The notes under the pieces: model-generated
What the model saw: only the letters and a program-made list of their open reading frames with translations
Databases searched by the model: none
Told to the model about the DNA's origin: nothing
DNA from: Pholiota molesta
Lineage: Eukaryota; Basidiomycota; Agaricomycetes; Agaricales; Strophariaceae
Direction: 5' to 3'
Assembly (NCBI GenBank): GCA_014925825.1
Contig: JACGCK010000376.1
Location: forward strand, 1-31,239
DNA length: 31,239 nt
In this document: positions 21,500 to 31,239 of the stretch, in pieces
How the letters are laid out: every line of letters begins with the position of its first letter
Numbering within the stretch: the stretch's first letter is position 1
Position numbers and translations under genes: made by a program

Positions 21500-22664
21500 A
21501 TGCTCGCCTCCCATTCACCCAATAGTGACCGCTCCATCTACTTTGACGCTCCCACCACCATCTCAGACAATATAATGTCATCCTCTCCAGAAATCCTCCC
21601 CTCTGCCCAAGCCCTCGGTCCCTGGTATGACTTGAATGCTCCTGCCTCAGTACAAAACAAAGCCGCCTTCACTCCTGAAGAACAAAGCAAGAGCATTGTG
21701 GAACATCCCAATGGATCCGAGGGATGGCTTCCCGCCGAGAGTACTGCACCAGTTTCAGTTCTACAGCCAAGCCTAGATGACCAGAACAGACAGTTGTCCT
21801 CATTCCAATCCCACCCGGAGGACCTTCCCGTCCAGACCGAAGGTGAATTCGCTACTGGGGGCGCTGTTGTCCAACGCGCACACACCACTGCCAATGCCAC
21901 GCCGTCCAACAAAGACCAAGCGTTGGCCCGGTCTTCCTCGACGAGACGCAGTGAACATACCACGGTCGACGGTCGTCCGCTGGCCGGTTCAGCGTTTGAC
22001 AATGGGGCAGGGGCTACTGGCCCAATGGCTACTGTAGAAGAGGATGAAGCTCTCCGAGCGCGAGCTGTAGAGGCCCACGAGCATCTGTCGCCCAAACAGA
22101 AGGCGAAGGTCGCGAAAGAAGAATGTGAGATTGTGTTGTTCTCACCTTGAACCCCTCAGAGATCTAATGACTTCGTTGTAGCTAAAAATGCCAAGCGCCT
22201 TTCCAAAATCATAAAAGAAGAGGGAAAGACGGAAATGCAATCGCTGACTATCATGATCAACGAGCTCGAGGATTTACAGAAGATTCAGCGCAACGCTGTC
22301 AAAGTGTGTTTTTCCAAATTATCTCCCTCTCATGAATGTCAGTTCACTTTCACGTCTGCAGAACGAAGCACATGTCCAGGCAAACCACTCGAAACTCCTA
22401 AGTACATTCAAAAAGAAGGAAGCATTATACCTGGACGCGAAGAGGAGCTTCGAGAAGGCCGGCGCGGAGCTTAACGCAGAAAGCGAGACACTCGAGATGC
22501 TCCGCGCGAATGCTCTGGAGGCTACAGCCCGTATGCAAGACAAAGCAGCGGAAGTAGATGCCCTAAGGAAGACGCTCGCCGTGGATAATAGGGAGCGGGA
22601 GATCAGGTTGGCACAATTAGCAGGGAAGTCAGCGAACAAGCACAATGGATTTTGGAAGAATTAA
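21500..22664 (+). CDS. Coiled-coil protein resembling basidiomycete proteins annotated as DNA-binding protein Ncp1
   Basis: Three exons (21500-22124, 22182-22303, 22362-22664) give 349 residues from the ATG at 21500, or 324 from the ATG at 21575 (MSSSPEILPSAQALGPW). The AP-3 stop is only 31 bp upstream of the first ATG, so the second start is at least as likely. The N-terminal half is Ser/Pro/Gln-rich and disordered. Around residues 180-210 comes ARAVEAHEHLSPKQKAKVAKEE, then a basic segment (KNAKRLSKIIKEEGKTE) and a long coiled coil with heptad Leu/Ala (about residues 215-340). The order of these segments matches basidiomycete proteins labelled Ncp1 as I remember them. DNA binding has not been shown from the sequence. 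No enzyme motif or membrane segment is visible. Confidence 0.75.
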
Positions 22665-23790
22665 ACGGGGCGAACTCAAAAGCTTACGGACATGGACCAG
22701 GACAATTCTGCGGTTGGATCTATTTTGAGTTCATCTATATCTTCTATCAAGAGTTTTCAGGACTTTCTTTCTTTCTTTGATCTAATTGGTCTAGCTTAAT
22801 CATGGTACCCTTTGTATGCTCTTACGGATGATACGAACTGATTTATTTACTGTAATTCGTGTTGTATTTGTATTTCAATCCAATCCCAAATATCTCCTGG
22901 TAGTTGGATGTCGTCCTTGATTGAAACAATTGTGTCTACCGCAGTCCGGGTAGAGTTGCTCCGTTTAGCGCCCACATACGATCTCATGCTTCAGGTGTAC
23001 CTAAAATTCAACTTGACTTCTAAGTTCGTCCGGCGTCCTCTTGTTTGTGGCATTGAGAGTTTGAATAAAACAATTTGACGACGGCGCTAAAGAAATTATT
23101 CCAATTGTTGGCCGGCATCAATCGAGACCAACGCCCTTCCTAGGTGTGGAAGCCTAGAATTGAGATTAAATAGAATTTCCCAGTCCTTCCAGTCATACTG
23201 ATATATAATGTACTTATCTTTATCATATAGTGCCATAATGTTGGGAAATGGATCGGTCGAGGATAGGATCCGTGCCTACGGCCTTTCGTATGATCATAAG
23301 ATCCCGAAATTCGAAAGCATCCAACTTGTGGCTTTTTATTCCGTGTACGAGGAAATGACTACACATAAGCAAATATTTTGCTTAGCTTTTATAGCATGGT
23401 AATCTGTGAACATTGCTTTCAGGGGTCTGAAGCTCTAATATAGGACTAAAAGACTCTGATTATTATCAGATAACTGACCAAGCACTTTCCTGCAGCGCTT
23501 CTAAAATATCGGCACATCCGACGCGTTCCGACCAACTCCCGACATCGTGCGATATACGAAGCTTCCTGGCGTAATGGTCACCGTACGTGTATGACTCTGT
23601 ATGCTGTTATCTATATGACTCAAGCTTACAGTCAAGTACAGCCGATTCCCGAATGCATACGGACAAGCGTGTGGCAAGGGTCTAGAAGAGAAGTTCGGAT
23701 ACGTATAAACGAGCTTCAAGCGTTTTACTCACTTAGTGACTTACCATCCTCAATACACCTACTTATCTGGAAATCTATCTACACATCAAA
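22665..23790. other. Intergenic, no gene recognised
   Basis: This 1.1-kb stretch separates the coiled-coil gene from the monooxygenase. Open frames are short (largest 72-76 codons) and show no domain. It is AT-rich in the middle and contains the promoter of the monooxygenase gene. Confidence 0.5.
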
Positions 23791-25907
23791 ATGGCTCCCA
23801 TCCAACAGCCCAGAATATTAATCGTGGGGACTTTCTCTTCCAATTCTAATAAGTAGGTGAAGGAGATTGAATTTTGAATTCTTGCAGGTAGGCAGTGGTC
23901 CATCTGGCCTTATCCTGGCTTTGACCTTGCGCCGCAATGGAGTCCCTGTGCGCGTCATTGAAAAGAGCACGGAGAAAAGGAAAGGCCAGCGCGGGGCCGG
24001 AATTATAGTATGTCACTGGCACCACCTTGAAATATCTCTGACCCAATTTACGCCATATTTGTGACCTGCTTCCTTTCTTATTAGCCTCGCACGCTCGAGT
24101 TATTCGAGGCGCTAGGAATATATGACGAGGTTGCCTCGCGCGCACTCACTAGGACTGTGGTGTTGAAAATGTACAAGATGCCCGAAGGTGTCGAGACCTT
24201 GAAGGAGTTTGTACCAGCGCCGAGAGAAGAGCCAACTCCTTCCGTTCCCTATGTGGGTCCAATTTTTTAAAATTCAATCTTTGGGAACCATCTGATTTCT
24301 CTCTCAGAATAATATTAACCTCCTGGGCCAAGATAATCTAGATAAAATTTTGCGTGCTGAGCTCGCAAAATCCGGATGTGAGGTCGAGCTGGGCGTCGAG
24401 CTTCAGCATTTGGAGCAGTTTGACGACAACGTCAAAGTAACCCTCCTCAAGCACAACACTGCCAGCAACAATGAACTAGTCAGAGAAGAAGCATCGTACG
24501 AATGGGTCATCGGCGCTGATGGTGCGAAGGGTGTTGTAAGAAAGCTGCTCGGATTGAAGCTTCTTGGCGAAACTACTACAGAAAGATTCGTCGTGGGAGA
24601 CGCTATGATGGAAGGACTTGCACATGATGTACGCCAGGCGCCTCAATATGCTGTTTTATTATTGTGCTGACTGTAGCCTTGAATATTCTTAGAGATTCCA
24701 TATATGGGGAGATATGGCAGACACCATGTAGGGGAATTGATATCTAGATCATTGTTATTGTTTCTAACACGGGTTGCCTTGACAGGACTGTTATTCGTGG
24801 TACTGAAAATGAAGGAGTTTTTAACTTCTTCATTGGAGGAAACAAACTGGAAAATCCGGAAGACTTATGCGCAAATGATGAATCCATGCGCGATGCTATC
24901 AAGAAACACATAGGGCACAGAGAAGACGTCAAGATCGGAGAGTTCGGTTGGTTGTCGCCATACAGGTAGAAACATTTTTGATATCAACTTCTGCAATAAT
25001 TCTAGACTTAAACACCTCCTCTACAGAGTCAATGTCCGAATGACCGAGACATTTCAGAAAGGAAGAGTCTTTCTTACTGGAGACGCCGGTCATATCCATA
25101 GCCCGGCTGGTGGTCAAGTCAGATATCACCTCAGATTTTCGAATGGATACTTATTATCTATGTTAGGGAATGAACACCAGCGTCCAAGATTCTTTCAACC
25201 TAGGATGGAAACTAGCTCTCGTTGCGAAAGGTCTTTCTTCCCCGTCTCTTTTGGACACGTATAATGAAGAGCGCGTCCCTGTCGTGGCCCAGATGCTCAA
25301 GATCTCCACGGCGCTCTTGAAAAAAGCAATTGCAAATACTCAAGATGAAGAAGCTTGGAACAGGTCAGGCAATATCAAGCAGCTTGGGGTGAACTATCGA
25401 TGGAGCTCTATTGTTATTGATGACGACTTGGAGAAGAAGCATGAGGGAGCGCAAGGCGCCCTGCAGTCAACATATGATGTTGGTAATGGGGCGGTTCGGG
25501 CGGGTGACCGCGCTCCAGATGCCTCGGGGATGATGAAGCTCGGAGATTATTCTGACGGAGTAGGTCCGGAGACTCGTTTGTTCAAGCTATTCAGCCCTGG
25601 GCGACACACTGTGCTCGTATTCGCGGCTAAAACCAACTACCAGACGGTTCTTCAGGTTCTGCAGACTTGGCCTGGAGATCTAATCCAATCTGTGGTTATC
25701 ACACAAGCAAAGGGGGCAATCGTCAGTGACCAGTCTAAGGCTACCGTTGTCGAGGACAGGGATGGTCACGCTCATGCTGCGTATACTGGTCCTGACGATA
25801 CATCTGCAATATTCATTATTCGACCGGACGGCGTTGTTGGGGCACGATTGGGAAAGGTTGAGGGAATAAAGCGTTACTTCCAGACCATTTTCGTAGACTC
25901 TTCTTGA
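23791..25907 (+). CDS. FAD-dependent aromatic hydroxylase, phenol 2-monooxygenase-like (562 aa)
   Basis: The family hydroxylates aromatic rings using FAD and NAD(P)H. Eight exons (23791-23823, 23888-24007, 24085-24252, 24308-24628, 24693-24727, 24786-24965, 25027-25117, 25167-25907) give 562 residues in frame. The dinucleotide-binding motif GSGPSG is at residues 13-18, split from its beta strand by an intron with a weak GTGGGG donor. PRTLELFEALGI follows. The second motif VIGADGAKGVVRK is at about 175-187. The FAD-ribityl motif GDAGHIHSPAGGQ-GMN is at 304-319, again split by an intron. Residues from about 400 onward (RAGDRAPDA, LFSPGRHTVLVF, FIIRPDGVVGAR) match the thioredoxin-like C-terminal domain of phenol hydroxylases. 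No signal peptide is seen, so it is probably cytosolic. Substrate is unknown; lignin-derived or plant phenolics would be plausible for this kind of fungus. Confidence 0.9.
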
Positions 25908-26182
25908 TCGTTTTATTCTATCGCGGCTCTTATTTATCTATCGCTTTGTACTTGATCTCCAAAAATACACCCACCTCAGATAAGCGCCGTAATGTGATGA
26001 TGCAATCGGACCAATCTCCTGGATCACTGGTTGAGATCGATCGATCGGTGATTGCCTCGTTTTGCAATGCCGCAAATGCCGTGCGATGAGCTTGGTGTAG
26101 TACTCCCGTCATCGCCCTTCTCAAGTTCAACTCGGATTTTCCTTTCATTTGTGCATTTCGCTCTTTCCTTGACCCCTTCTTT

Positions 26183-27421
26183 ATGTTCTACGTTCTTTCT
26201 TTCCTTTTCCCCATTCCAGTGATAGGAACGGTAGTGAGATACAGAGCCACTTACTACCCTTTGTCTATTAAAGAGCAGTTAACGCCGTCCCTCTCGACCG
26301 TCGGGGCAAAGGATCTGGCTGTCTCCCGAGAGCCTGTTCCAGATCTTGAGGGTGGAAGCGATGCTAAACTCAGCGGAGATGCAGGTGCACGCGATGTCCA
26401 AAACCCACCACCCACTTTCTGGGGCGTCTTCACAAGTGTCTGGAGACATACGTATTTTACTCGGGAAATATTCACATGATTTGCTTACCACTTTGTCCTT
26501 AGCATTTTGAAGGTCTTCTGCAAGGATATCGTTGTATCTTAACTCGGAAATTGCTCGTCGTATTAACTTTCATTTTCAGTTCCGCACTTACTCCTAAGCA
26601 TGGCTATCATACGCTTCTATATATCCCCCACCTTTCTACCGTTCGTGGAAGATAAATATACAATCCTGCCCTTCAATATCCTTTACATTTATTACCTCGT
26701 TGCGGCTTACAGGTACTTTCAATTGCCCTGATGCTTTGATATTTCCACATTAACACCTTTTTTCACCCACAGGCTCATCGTCTCTCCTCATAAATTTAGA
26801 CTAGCTGAGCCCAAAAAGATGTTCCATCTCACCTTTACGGATTACGAACGCAGTCACCCATTCAAGCTCCTTCAATATTGCGGACTCGTCTTGCCATTCT
26901 TCCTCAACTTGGTATTCACCAAATACATCCACATCCCACTATATGAAGAGAATATGAGGAGGATGGAGTCCCCTTTCTATACACCTCCGGGCGATGAAGG
27001 TTTATGGTATAGGTATCTTATGCAGCCCAATTGGTATAGCTGGATGCGGGTTGGCATACATGTGGGGTTGGTAATTGCCGCCACCCTGATTTGGACACCA
27101 GTTCATGTCGTTCTAACGAGATTGGCGGTACAACCAGTACATGGACCACCGAACGCAGAGTCGGTAGAGGAAAGGGACACAGACAAATTCGTTGATACGG
27201 GCATCGTCACAGCGCCTTCGTATCTTCAGTATGGTTTAATCACTACTGACTTCTCTCACATTTGCTGATCAATTGCGTTGAATAGCTTGACCACTGAACA
27301 ACATCCTTATCTTGGTTTCAGGGACTGCTTCAAGAGAATTGTTAAGGAAGAGGGTTGGGATGTTTTATACCGCTGCTGGTGGCTCACAATGTTTGGATTC
27401 TGGGTTCCTATCCTCGGTTGA
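26183..27421 (+). CDS. Divergent mitochondrial carrier (SLC25)-like membrane protein, model uncertain at the 5' end
   Basis: The 3' four exons (26503-26533, 26580-26712, 26773-27228, 27286-27421) are in one frame and end FRDCFKRIVKEEGWDVLYR then CWWLTMFGFWVPILG. That is a typical carrier repeat ending (xxxEEGWxxLYRG). Hydrophobic segments include YCGLVLPFFLNLVF and VGLVIAATLIWTPVHVVL. The upstream exon (to 26451) reads IPVIGTVVRYRATYYP, then a polar loop and TFWGVFTSVWRHT. It ends in phase 2, while the next exon needs phase 0 (HFEGLLQGY), so one base is missing or the donor is the unusual GTCTGG at 26438. A further exon may lie upstream (25997-26080, MMQSDQSPGSLVEIDRSV), since only part of the first membrane helix is present from 26183. 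Transport substrate is unknown. It is likely an atypical carrier of a mitochondrial or other organelle membrane. Confidence 0.62.
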
Positions 27422-27635
27422 AGTTGATGAAGTCGATTCAAGAAATTTCACTATACCAAAGTGATGCATGTAAAGTACAGAACATTGGCTAAAGACGAAG
27501 ATTGCTTCTCTTGTTACGGGAATGAAATATATATAATTATAACTATGCCATCCATTTGTACTCATACATACACAATATCCTCCTTTAAAATTGGCAACCT
27601 CCTGTCATGGTGATTCATAACTTCGATCCAGAGAG

Positions 27636-28374
27636 TCAAATAATCTTCGCAATCTCAGCATCAATTGCTTCAGGCGTTGTCGTAGAAGCCCATCGTTGCA
27701 CAACGTTTCCATTCTTATCGACAAGGAATTTCTCAAAGTTCCACTATGTAACAACCAAGCCATTCTAGTAGTCAGTACAAGGGCTTGACGATTTAAGGAC
27801 AATTACGACAGCACCTTGATGCGAGTGAGTCCCAACAGTCCAGATTTCTCGTTCTTAAGCCACTTGTAAACCTCATTCGTGTTGTCGCCATTCACGTCAG
27901 ATTTCTTCATAAGGGGGAAGGTTACTCCATGGTTAAGAGTGCAGAACTCGGCAATGCCTTCATCGTCTGCAGGCTCTTGTCCACCAAACTAGGTAAGATA
28001 AGATAGACGCTCTTAGTATACAAGTCGAATACAGTCAACCGCAGAAAAACACACTTGGTTGCAAGGGAAACCCAGGATTTCAAGACCTTGGCCTTTGTAT
28101 TTGTCGTACAGAGCTTGAAGCCCTAGATTAAAAGCGAAACGCGTTCAACTTGTCCACTTGCAATATCAACGGACGTTCGTACCCTTGTACTGCGGTGTGA
28201 ATCCACTGCGGATGGATGTAAAGGTTAATACCGTTCACCATGGGCGGTAGGAGGTGCTCACCATTTCGAAGCAACGTTTACAATGAGGACGGGCTTTCCC
28301 TTAAGATCGGCGAAGTCGAAGACCTTCTTTCCCGGCAGCTCAGCTTTCAAGGAGTAGAATCCGCTTTCAGACAT
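27636..28374 (-). CDS. gpx: Thiol-type glutathione peroxidase (161 aa core form)
   Basis: The enzyme reduces hydrogen peroxide and lipid hydroperoxides. Five exons (28374-28262, 28205-28183, 28122-28055, 27988-27815, 27743-27636) give 161 residues from [17 protein letters not shown]. The peroxidatic Cys38 sits in NVASKCGFT, the active-site Gln72 in NQFGGQEP, and the Trp127-Asn128 pair in [18 protein letters not shown]. Cys84 in [12 protein letters not shown] is 46 residues after Cys38, the same spacing as Cys36 and Cys82 of yeast Gpx3. It should therefore be a thioredoxin-reduced 2-Cys enzyme and possibly a peroxide sensor. The open frame continues upstream of the ATG (see the leader at 28521-28375). 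The gene is convergent with the carrier gene and 351 bp downstream of the TERT stop. Confidence 0.93.
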
Positions 28375-28521
28375 TGTTGAATATCGCGTTAGATGCTGGG
28401 TATGTGTGGTTGTAGTAGAGAGGATGTTATGGAGACTCTGATGAATATTTATGGAATTCCGAAAGCTGCTGAGAAATCGTTTGCAGTGGATGGGCGTGAT
28501 CGTGTGTAGCATCCGATTCAT
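28375..28521 (-). CDS. In-frame N-terminal leader of the glutathione peroxidase, probable mitochondrial presequence
   Basis: Upstream of the core start the same frame stays open, and an ATG at 28521 (with another at 28512) would add 49 residues: MNRMLHTITPIHCKRFLSS and on to HLTRYST. The added segment contains several Arg, Lys and His, many Ser/Thr, and no Asp or Glu at all. That is the composition of a mitochondrial targeting sequence. Alternative start use would then give mitochondrial and cytosolic forms from one gene. Whether transcripts reach 28521 cannot be seen from the sequence. Confidence 0.5.
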
Positions 28522-28724
28522 AATCATATCGTTTTTTGAGTTTCTTCCTTGTATAATGTATTTGTTGTCGACCAAGTCCCTGATATCGCCAGTGCAGCCC
28601 ACACGTCGCTTTCGGGCTCCAATACACCGGAGAGCACAACAATCCAGCACGTGCTGACGTAATTATTTGACAAAATCTGATCAAATTCCTTCAAATTTCG
28701 CAAAAGCGTCTCTGTACTGTTGCT

Positions 28725-31239
28725 CTACTGGCTACGGATCTTGGACCCAGCGCCTCTGCTTTGGATCTTGAGGAACACCGCCTGGCCTTCCTTTACCAAC
28801 CCCTTGAACCGTCGATGGTATAATCTGGATTTTAATCGCCGCAGCTCGAACTGAAGCCATGTCAGCAAAGGTTTGTAGTGAAAAGGCTTCCGGCTTAGGA
28901 TATGATAGAAAGCGTGATTCCCGAGCCTGGACATGTCATTATTATGATCAGACTTGCATGGATGGCATATATAAATGGGCGCAGCGTCGTACCACATCAC
29001 AGCTTCCTTGCGAATGTCAGAGCCTCCTTCGACCTTCTGGGTACCTTTTCGGCGAGCCTGTCCATGCGTCGTGGTATAATTATATAGGATTGTTCTCTCG
29101 ATGACATCTATAGAGTGGCATGCTCGGTCAACTAGTAAAGTGAGCAACGTGGGACGTACTGCGCAAGAAGGCGATGTTTCGTTTTCCACCCACGCCCCAG
29201 TTACGGAGATACTCGTGCATTTTAACTGCTGTCAGCAGAAGATTCTGGTATATGTTGAGATAGACGACATGTTCGGTATTCAATTCTCTGTCAGAGAAAA
29301 TGACATGACTCTTCGCCTTTGCCAACCTACAACATCGTTTATCAGCATAAAATGAAGACAGTGTGTCTTCACTCACTGAAGTATTTTGTAATTGAAAGCT
29401 GCGCCAGGTCTCCGACCTCGATCAATGGTCATCGTATTACTTATACCTATTGACGATCAGAGGAGATGATTAGGTACAACATATGACCTTACCGCTCCCA
29501 AGATACCGGTTATAATCCACGGTCACTGACAAGTCTCGCATGTTAATGGAATATCCACACCAAGGAAACGCTGATTGAAGGGTTAATAGCAAGAATCGAG
29601 TCATGAATATCATTTAGCTTACTTCGTTGATTGGGTGCGACAGTATTCTGAACTTGATCGCGGTAATCAAAGTTAGTCAAGGTCTTTTCTAGAGAAATAA
29701 AGCATCCATATTCCGGGTGGCCTATAGACAAAAAACAAAAATTAGAACCCAGACATCGAACGGGAGATGAGTTACATGAAAAGGAAGGAAACCTTTATTC
29801 ATCATATCCAAGAATTCAGTAGCCAGATTACGGCTGGTTGTTATGAACAAATAGTCGTCGATAACTCGTAATAGTGTCTGAATGGACCATGTAAGCGACA
29901 TAAGAAACGCGTATACAAGAGATGATACGGTACGCTGTGAGGATCGTCCATGAACTTGGGAAACTTTTTTTCAAGATCGCCATAAAAGAAAGAGCAAAGG
30001 ATGGACGACAGTACGGATCCTTGAGGAATGCCGACTGTTTGGCGGTAATAATTGGGGCCAATCTACAATCGAGGTAATAAATAATGAAGGGCTCGAGGTG
30101 AGAAAACTGATACTAAATACCTTCACAATATTTTCTGTGATATGCTCCTCCAAAAGTTCAAGAACCTGTTGCTTCTTCGACAATGGGTATACAACCTAAA
30201 GAAGATTAGCCACCGCTCAATTAACATAGATCGAGCGGACCTGGTCCACAAATATAGTATTTCGGAGGACACTGGCCAAATTAGCTGCGTGGCGGAGGAA
30301 ATGAGGGTGATCGTCTAAGTAGGAGTTGAGGTGTTAGTGTCGAAATATCAAATACGCATACAATGTTCACCTTCAGGAACTGCTTTCTTTACATACGTGC
30401 GCCTTGTTTTGTCCAACATTACGCTAATTTGACCGTACCTTTGCATCATGTAAATGTCCTAAATAGCCCTTTCAGCGAATGTATAAAGAAATTATTCCGC
30501 ACACGTTACCTCTGATAGAAGCTGACGCAGAATTTGCAGCAATTTTCGTTTGATCAATCGTGTCGAAACACGCTTGTACATCTACCTTGACGAAATATAG
30601 TTTCGGTCTTCGACGTTTATAAGCAGAAAATTCATGGGCATACATTCCTAGAGAATACATACAATGCACCGTTGATATCTCGCGGAAGTGCAGCCTTGAA
30701 CTTCTTCAATTTGCGATATATATCGTCCGGACTAAGCGCCGAAGCTCCAAGAAGCTGAGGTTGATTGGTCTGGTCATGAAAAAGGTGGTCAAAGATATGT
30801 TCGGGTTGTAGATAGATGAGATGGCTTACACGTTCATACGTCAGGATGCTGAATGCGGCCTGAAGAACTTGGTTTATCGATTGCCCAGTAATAAATGATC
30901 CCTATAGAAGTGTCGGAACATAATCTTGGAATGGTCAGATTGAACAAATACTATACATACTCGATTCATGGTTTTCCGCCTCCGAAGATTAACGATAGGT
31001 CGGACACCGGTGTCTTTCGGCAATAATCGAACAAAGGAGAATCCAAGTTTTCGCTGTCGCAGGATCTCTGCTGCATCGGCCTGTATATAGATTACGAAGG
31101 GTAAACTCGTGTACTCGATAGAAAAACTTACATCAGTCAACTTCTCAAAGGTTACTGCAGTTAGGCGTTGAATGAGGGGTGCACATAGGGTCGTCCAGTC
31201 GTCATGCCTGAAGTACAGCACTTGGTTTGCGAAAAGCAG
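28725..31239 (-). CDS. TERT: Telomerase reverse transcriptase (TERT), C-terminal two-thirds, 5' end outside the window
   Basis: TERT copies the telomerase RNA template onto chromosome ends. Sixteen exons are visible: 31239-31132, 31080-30961, 30901-30830, 30769-30663, 30607-30510, 30458-30371, 30314-30241, 30195-30121, 30062-29934, 29877-29793, 29721-29623, 29570-29493, 29446-29377, 29326-29160, 29107-28993 and 28926-28725. The fingers segment reads FVRLLPKDTGVRPIVNLRRR (motifs 1 and 2). Motif A is LYFVKVDVQACFDTID with a catalytic Asp. B' is YYRQTVGIPQGSVLSS, C is LLRVIDDYLFIT with the Asp pair, D is GHPEYGCFISLEKTLTNF and E is FPWCGYSI. The C-terminal extension ends WLGNHAFYHILSRKP and FKGLVKEG. 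All junctions keep frame except within exon 30607-30510, which has one base too many after motif A. The RNA-binding and TEN domains lie beyond the right edge. Confidence 0.95.

Noticed and set aside
21538..22095. A 185-codon minus-strand frame opposite the coiled-coil gene
   Set aside because: It mirrors the plus-strand exon, whose splice junctions and frame are consistent. The antisense text shows no motif.
28725..29189. One long unspliced minus-strand frame ending with the TERT stop
   Set aside because: Its middle part is intron sequence. The splice pair GTACGA...CCAG at 28992-28927 joins VMW to LGNHAF in the expected TERT order.
30540..30550. Programmed ribosomal frameshifting in TERT
   Set aside because: No classical slippery heptamer or obvious downstream structure was seen. 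A miscounted A-run is simpler.

Overview
The window reads as nuclear DNA of a basidiomycete fungus, most likely a mushroom-forming Agaricomycete. Genes are intron-dense, with introns mostly 45-140 bp, GT...AG ends and donors close to GTRNGT. The gene set fits: an NsdD/SUB-1-type GATA factor with a C-X2-C-X18-C-X2-C finger, Mediator subunit 22, a RAD51D-like recombinase, AP-3 beta, a fungal GH79 glucuronidase and telomerase reverse transcriptase. I rebuilt all exon models by hand from splice sites and reading frame.

Layout from left to right. A MED22 gene on the minus strand (140-786) has several small indels. Two plus-strand genes (1695-2131 and 2810-3815) share a Tyr/Asn/Gly-rich domain and look like a diverged tandem pair. 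A 2.2-kb stretch without a secure gene follows; its minus strand carries proline-rich, protein-like text in several frames. The seven-exon GATA factor (6009-8863, 802 aa) is intact. Downstream is a 1015-bp terminal-inverted-repeat element (9537-10551) flanked by TATTA, with a third copy of its terminus inside.

Next on the minus strand come a TauD-like 2-oxoglutarate dioxygenase (11862-13537, nine exons, 401 aa) and a RAD51D-like protein (14018-15181, five exons, 316 aa). On the plus strand follow a secreted GH79 beta-glucuronidase (16106-18161, nine exons, 528 aa), AP-3 beta adaptin (18551-21468, six exons, 819 aa), a coiled-coil protein (21500-22664) and a phenol-hydroxylase-like FAD monooxygenase (23791-25907, eight exons, 562 aa). 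After these is a divergent mitochondrial-carrier-like membrane protein (26183-27421). On the minus strand are a thiol-type glutathione peroxidase with an in-frame upstream leader (27636-28374, leader to 28521) and the 3' two-thirds of TERT (28725 to the right edge).

The genes look like independent housekeeping and accessory loci, not a metabolic cluster. The most useful points are the tandem Tyr/Asn/Gly-rich pair, the TIR element with its extra terminus, the probable dual-targeted GPX, and isolated 1-2 bp indels in three otherwise conserved genes (MED22, carrier, TERT). Those indels are more likely residual sequence errors than three independent losses, but they affect anyone using these gene models.
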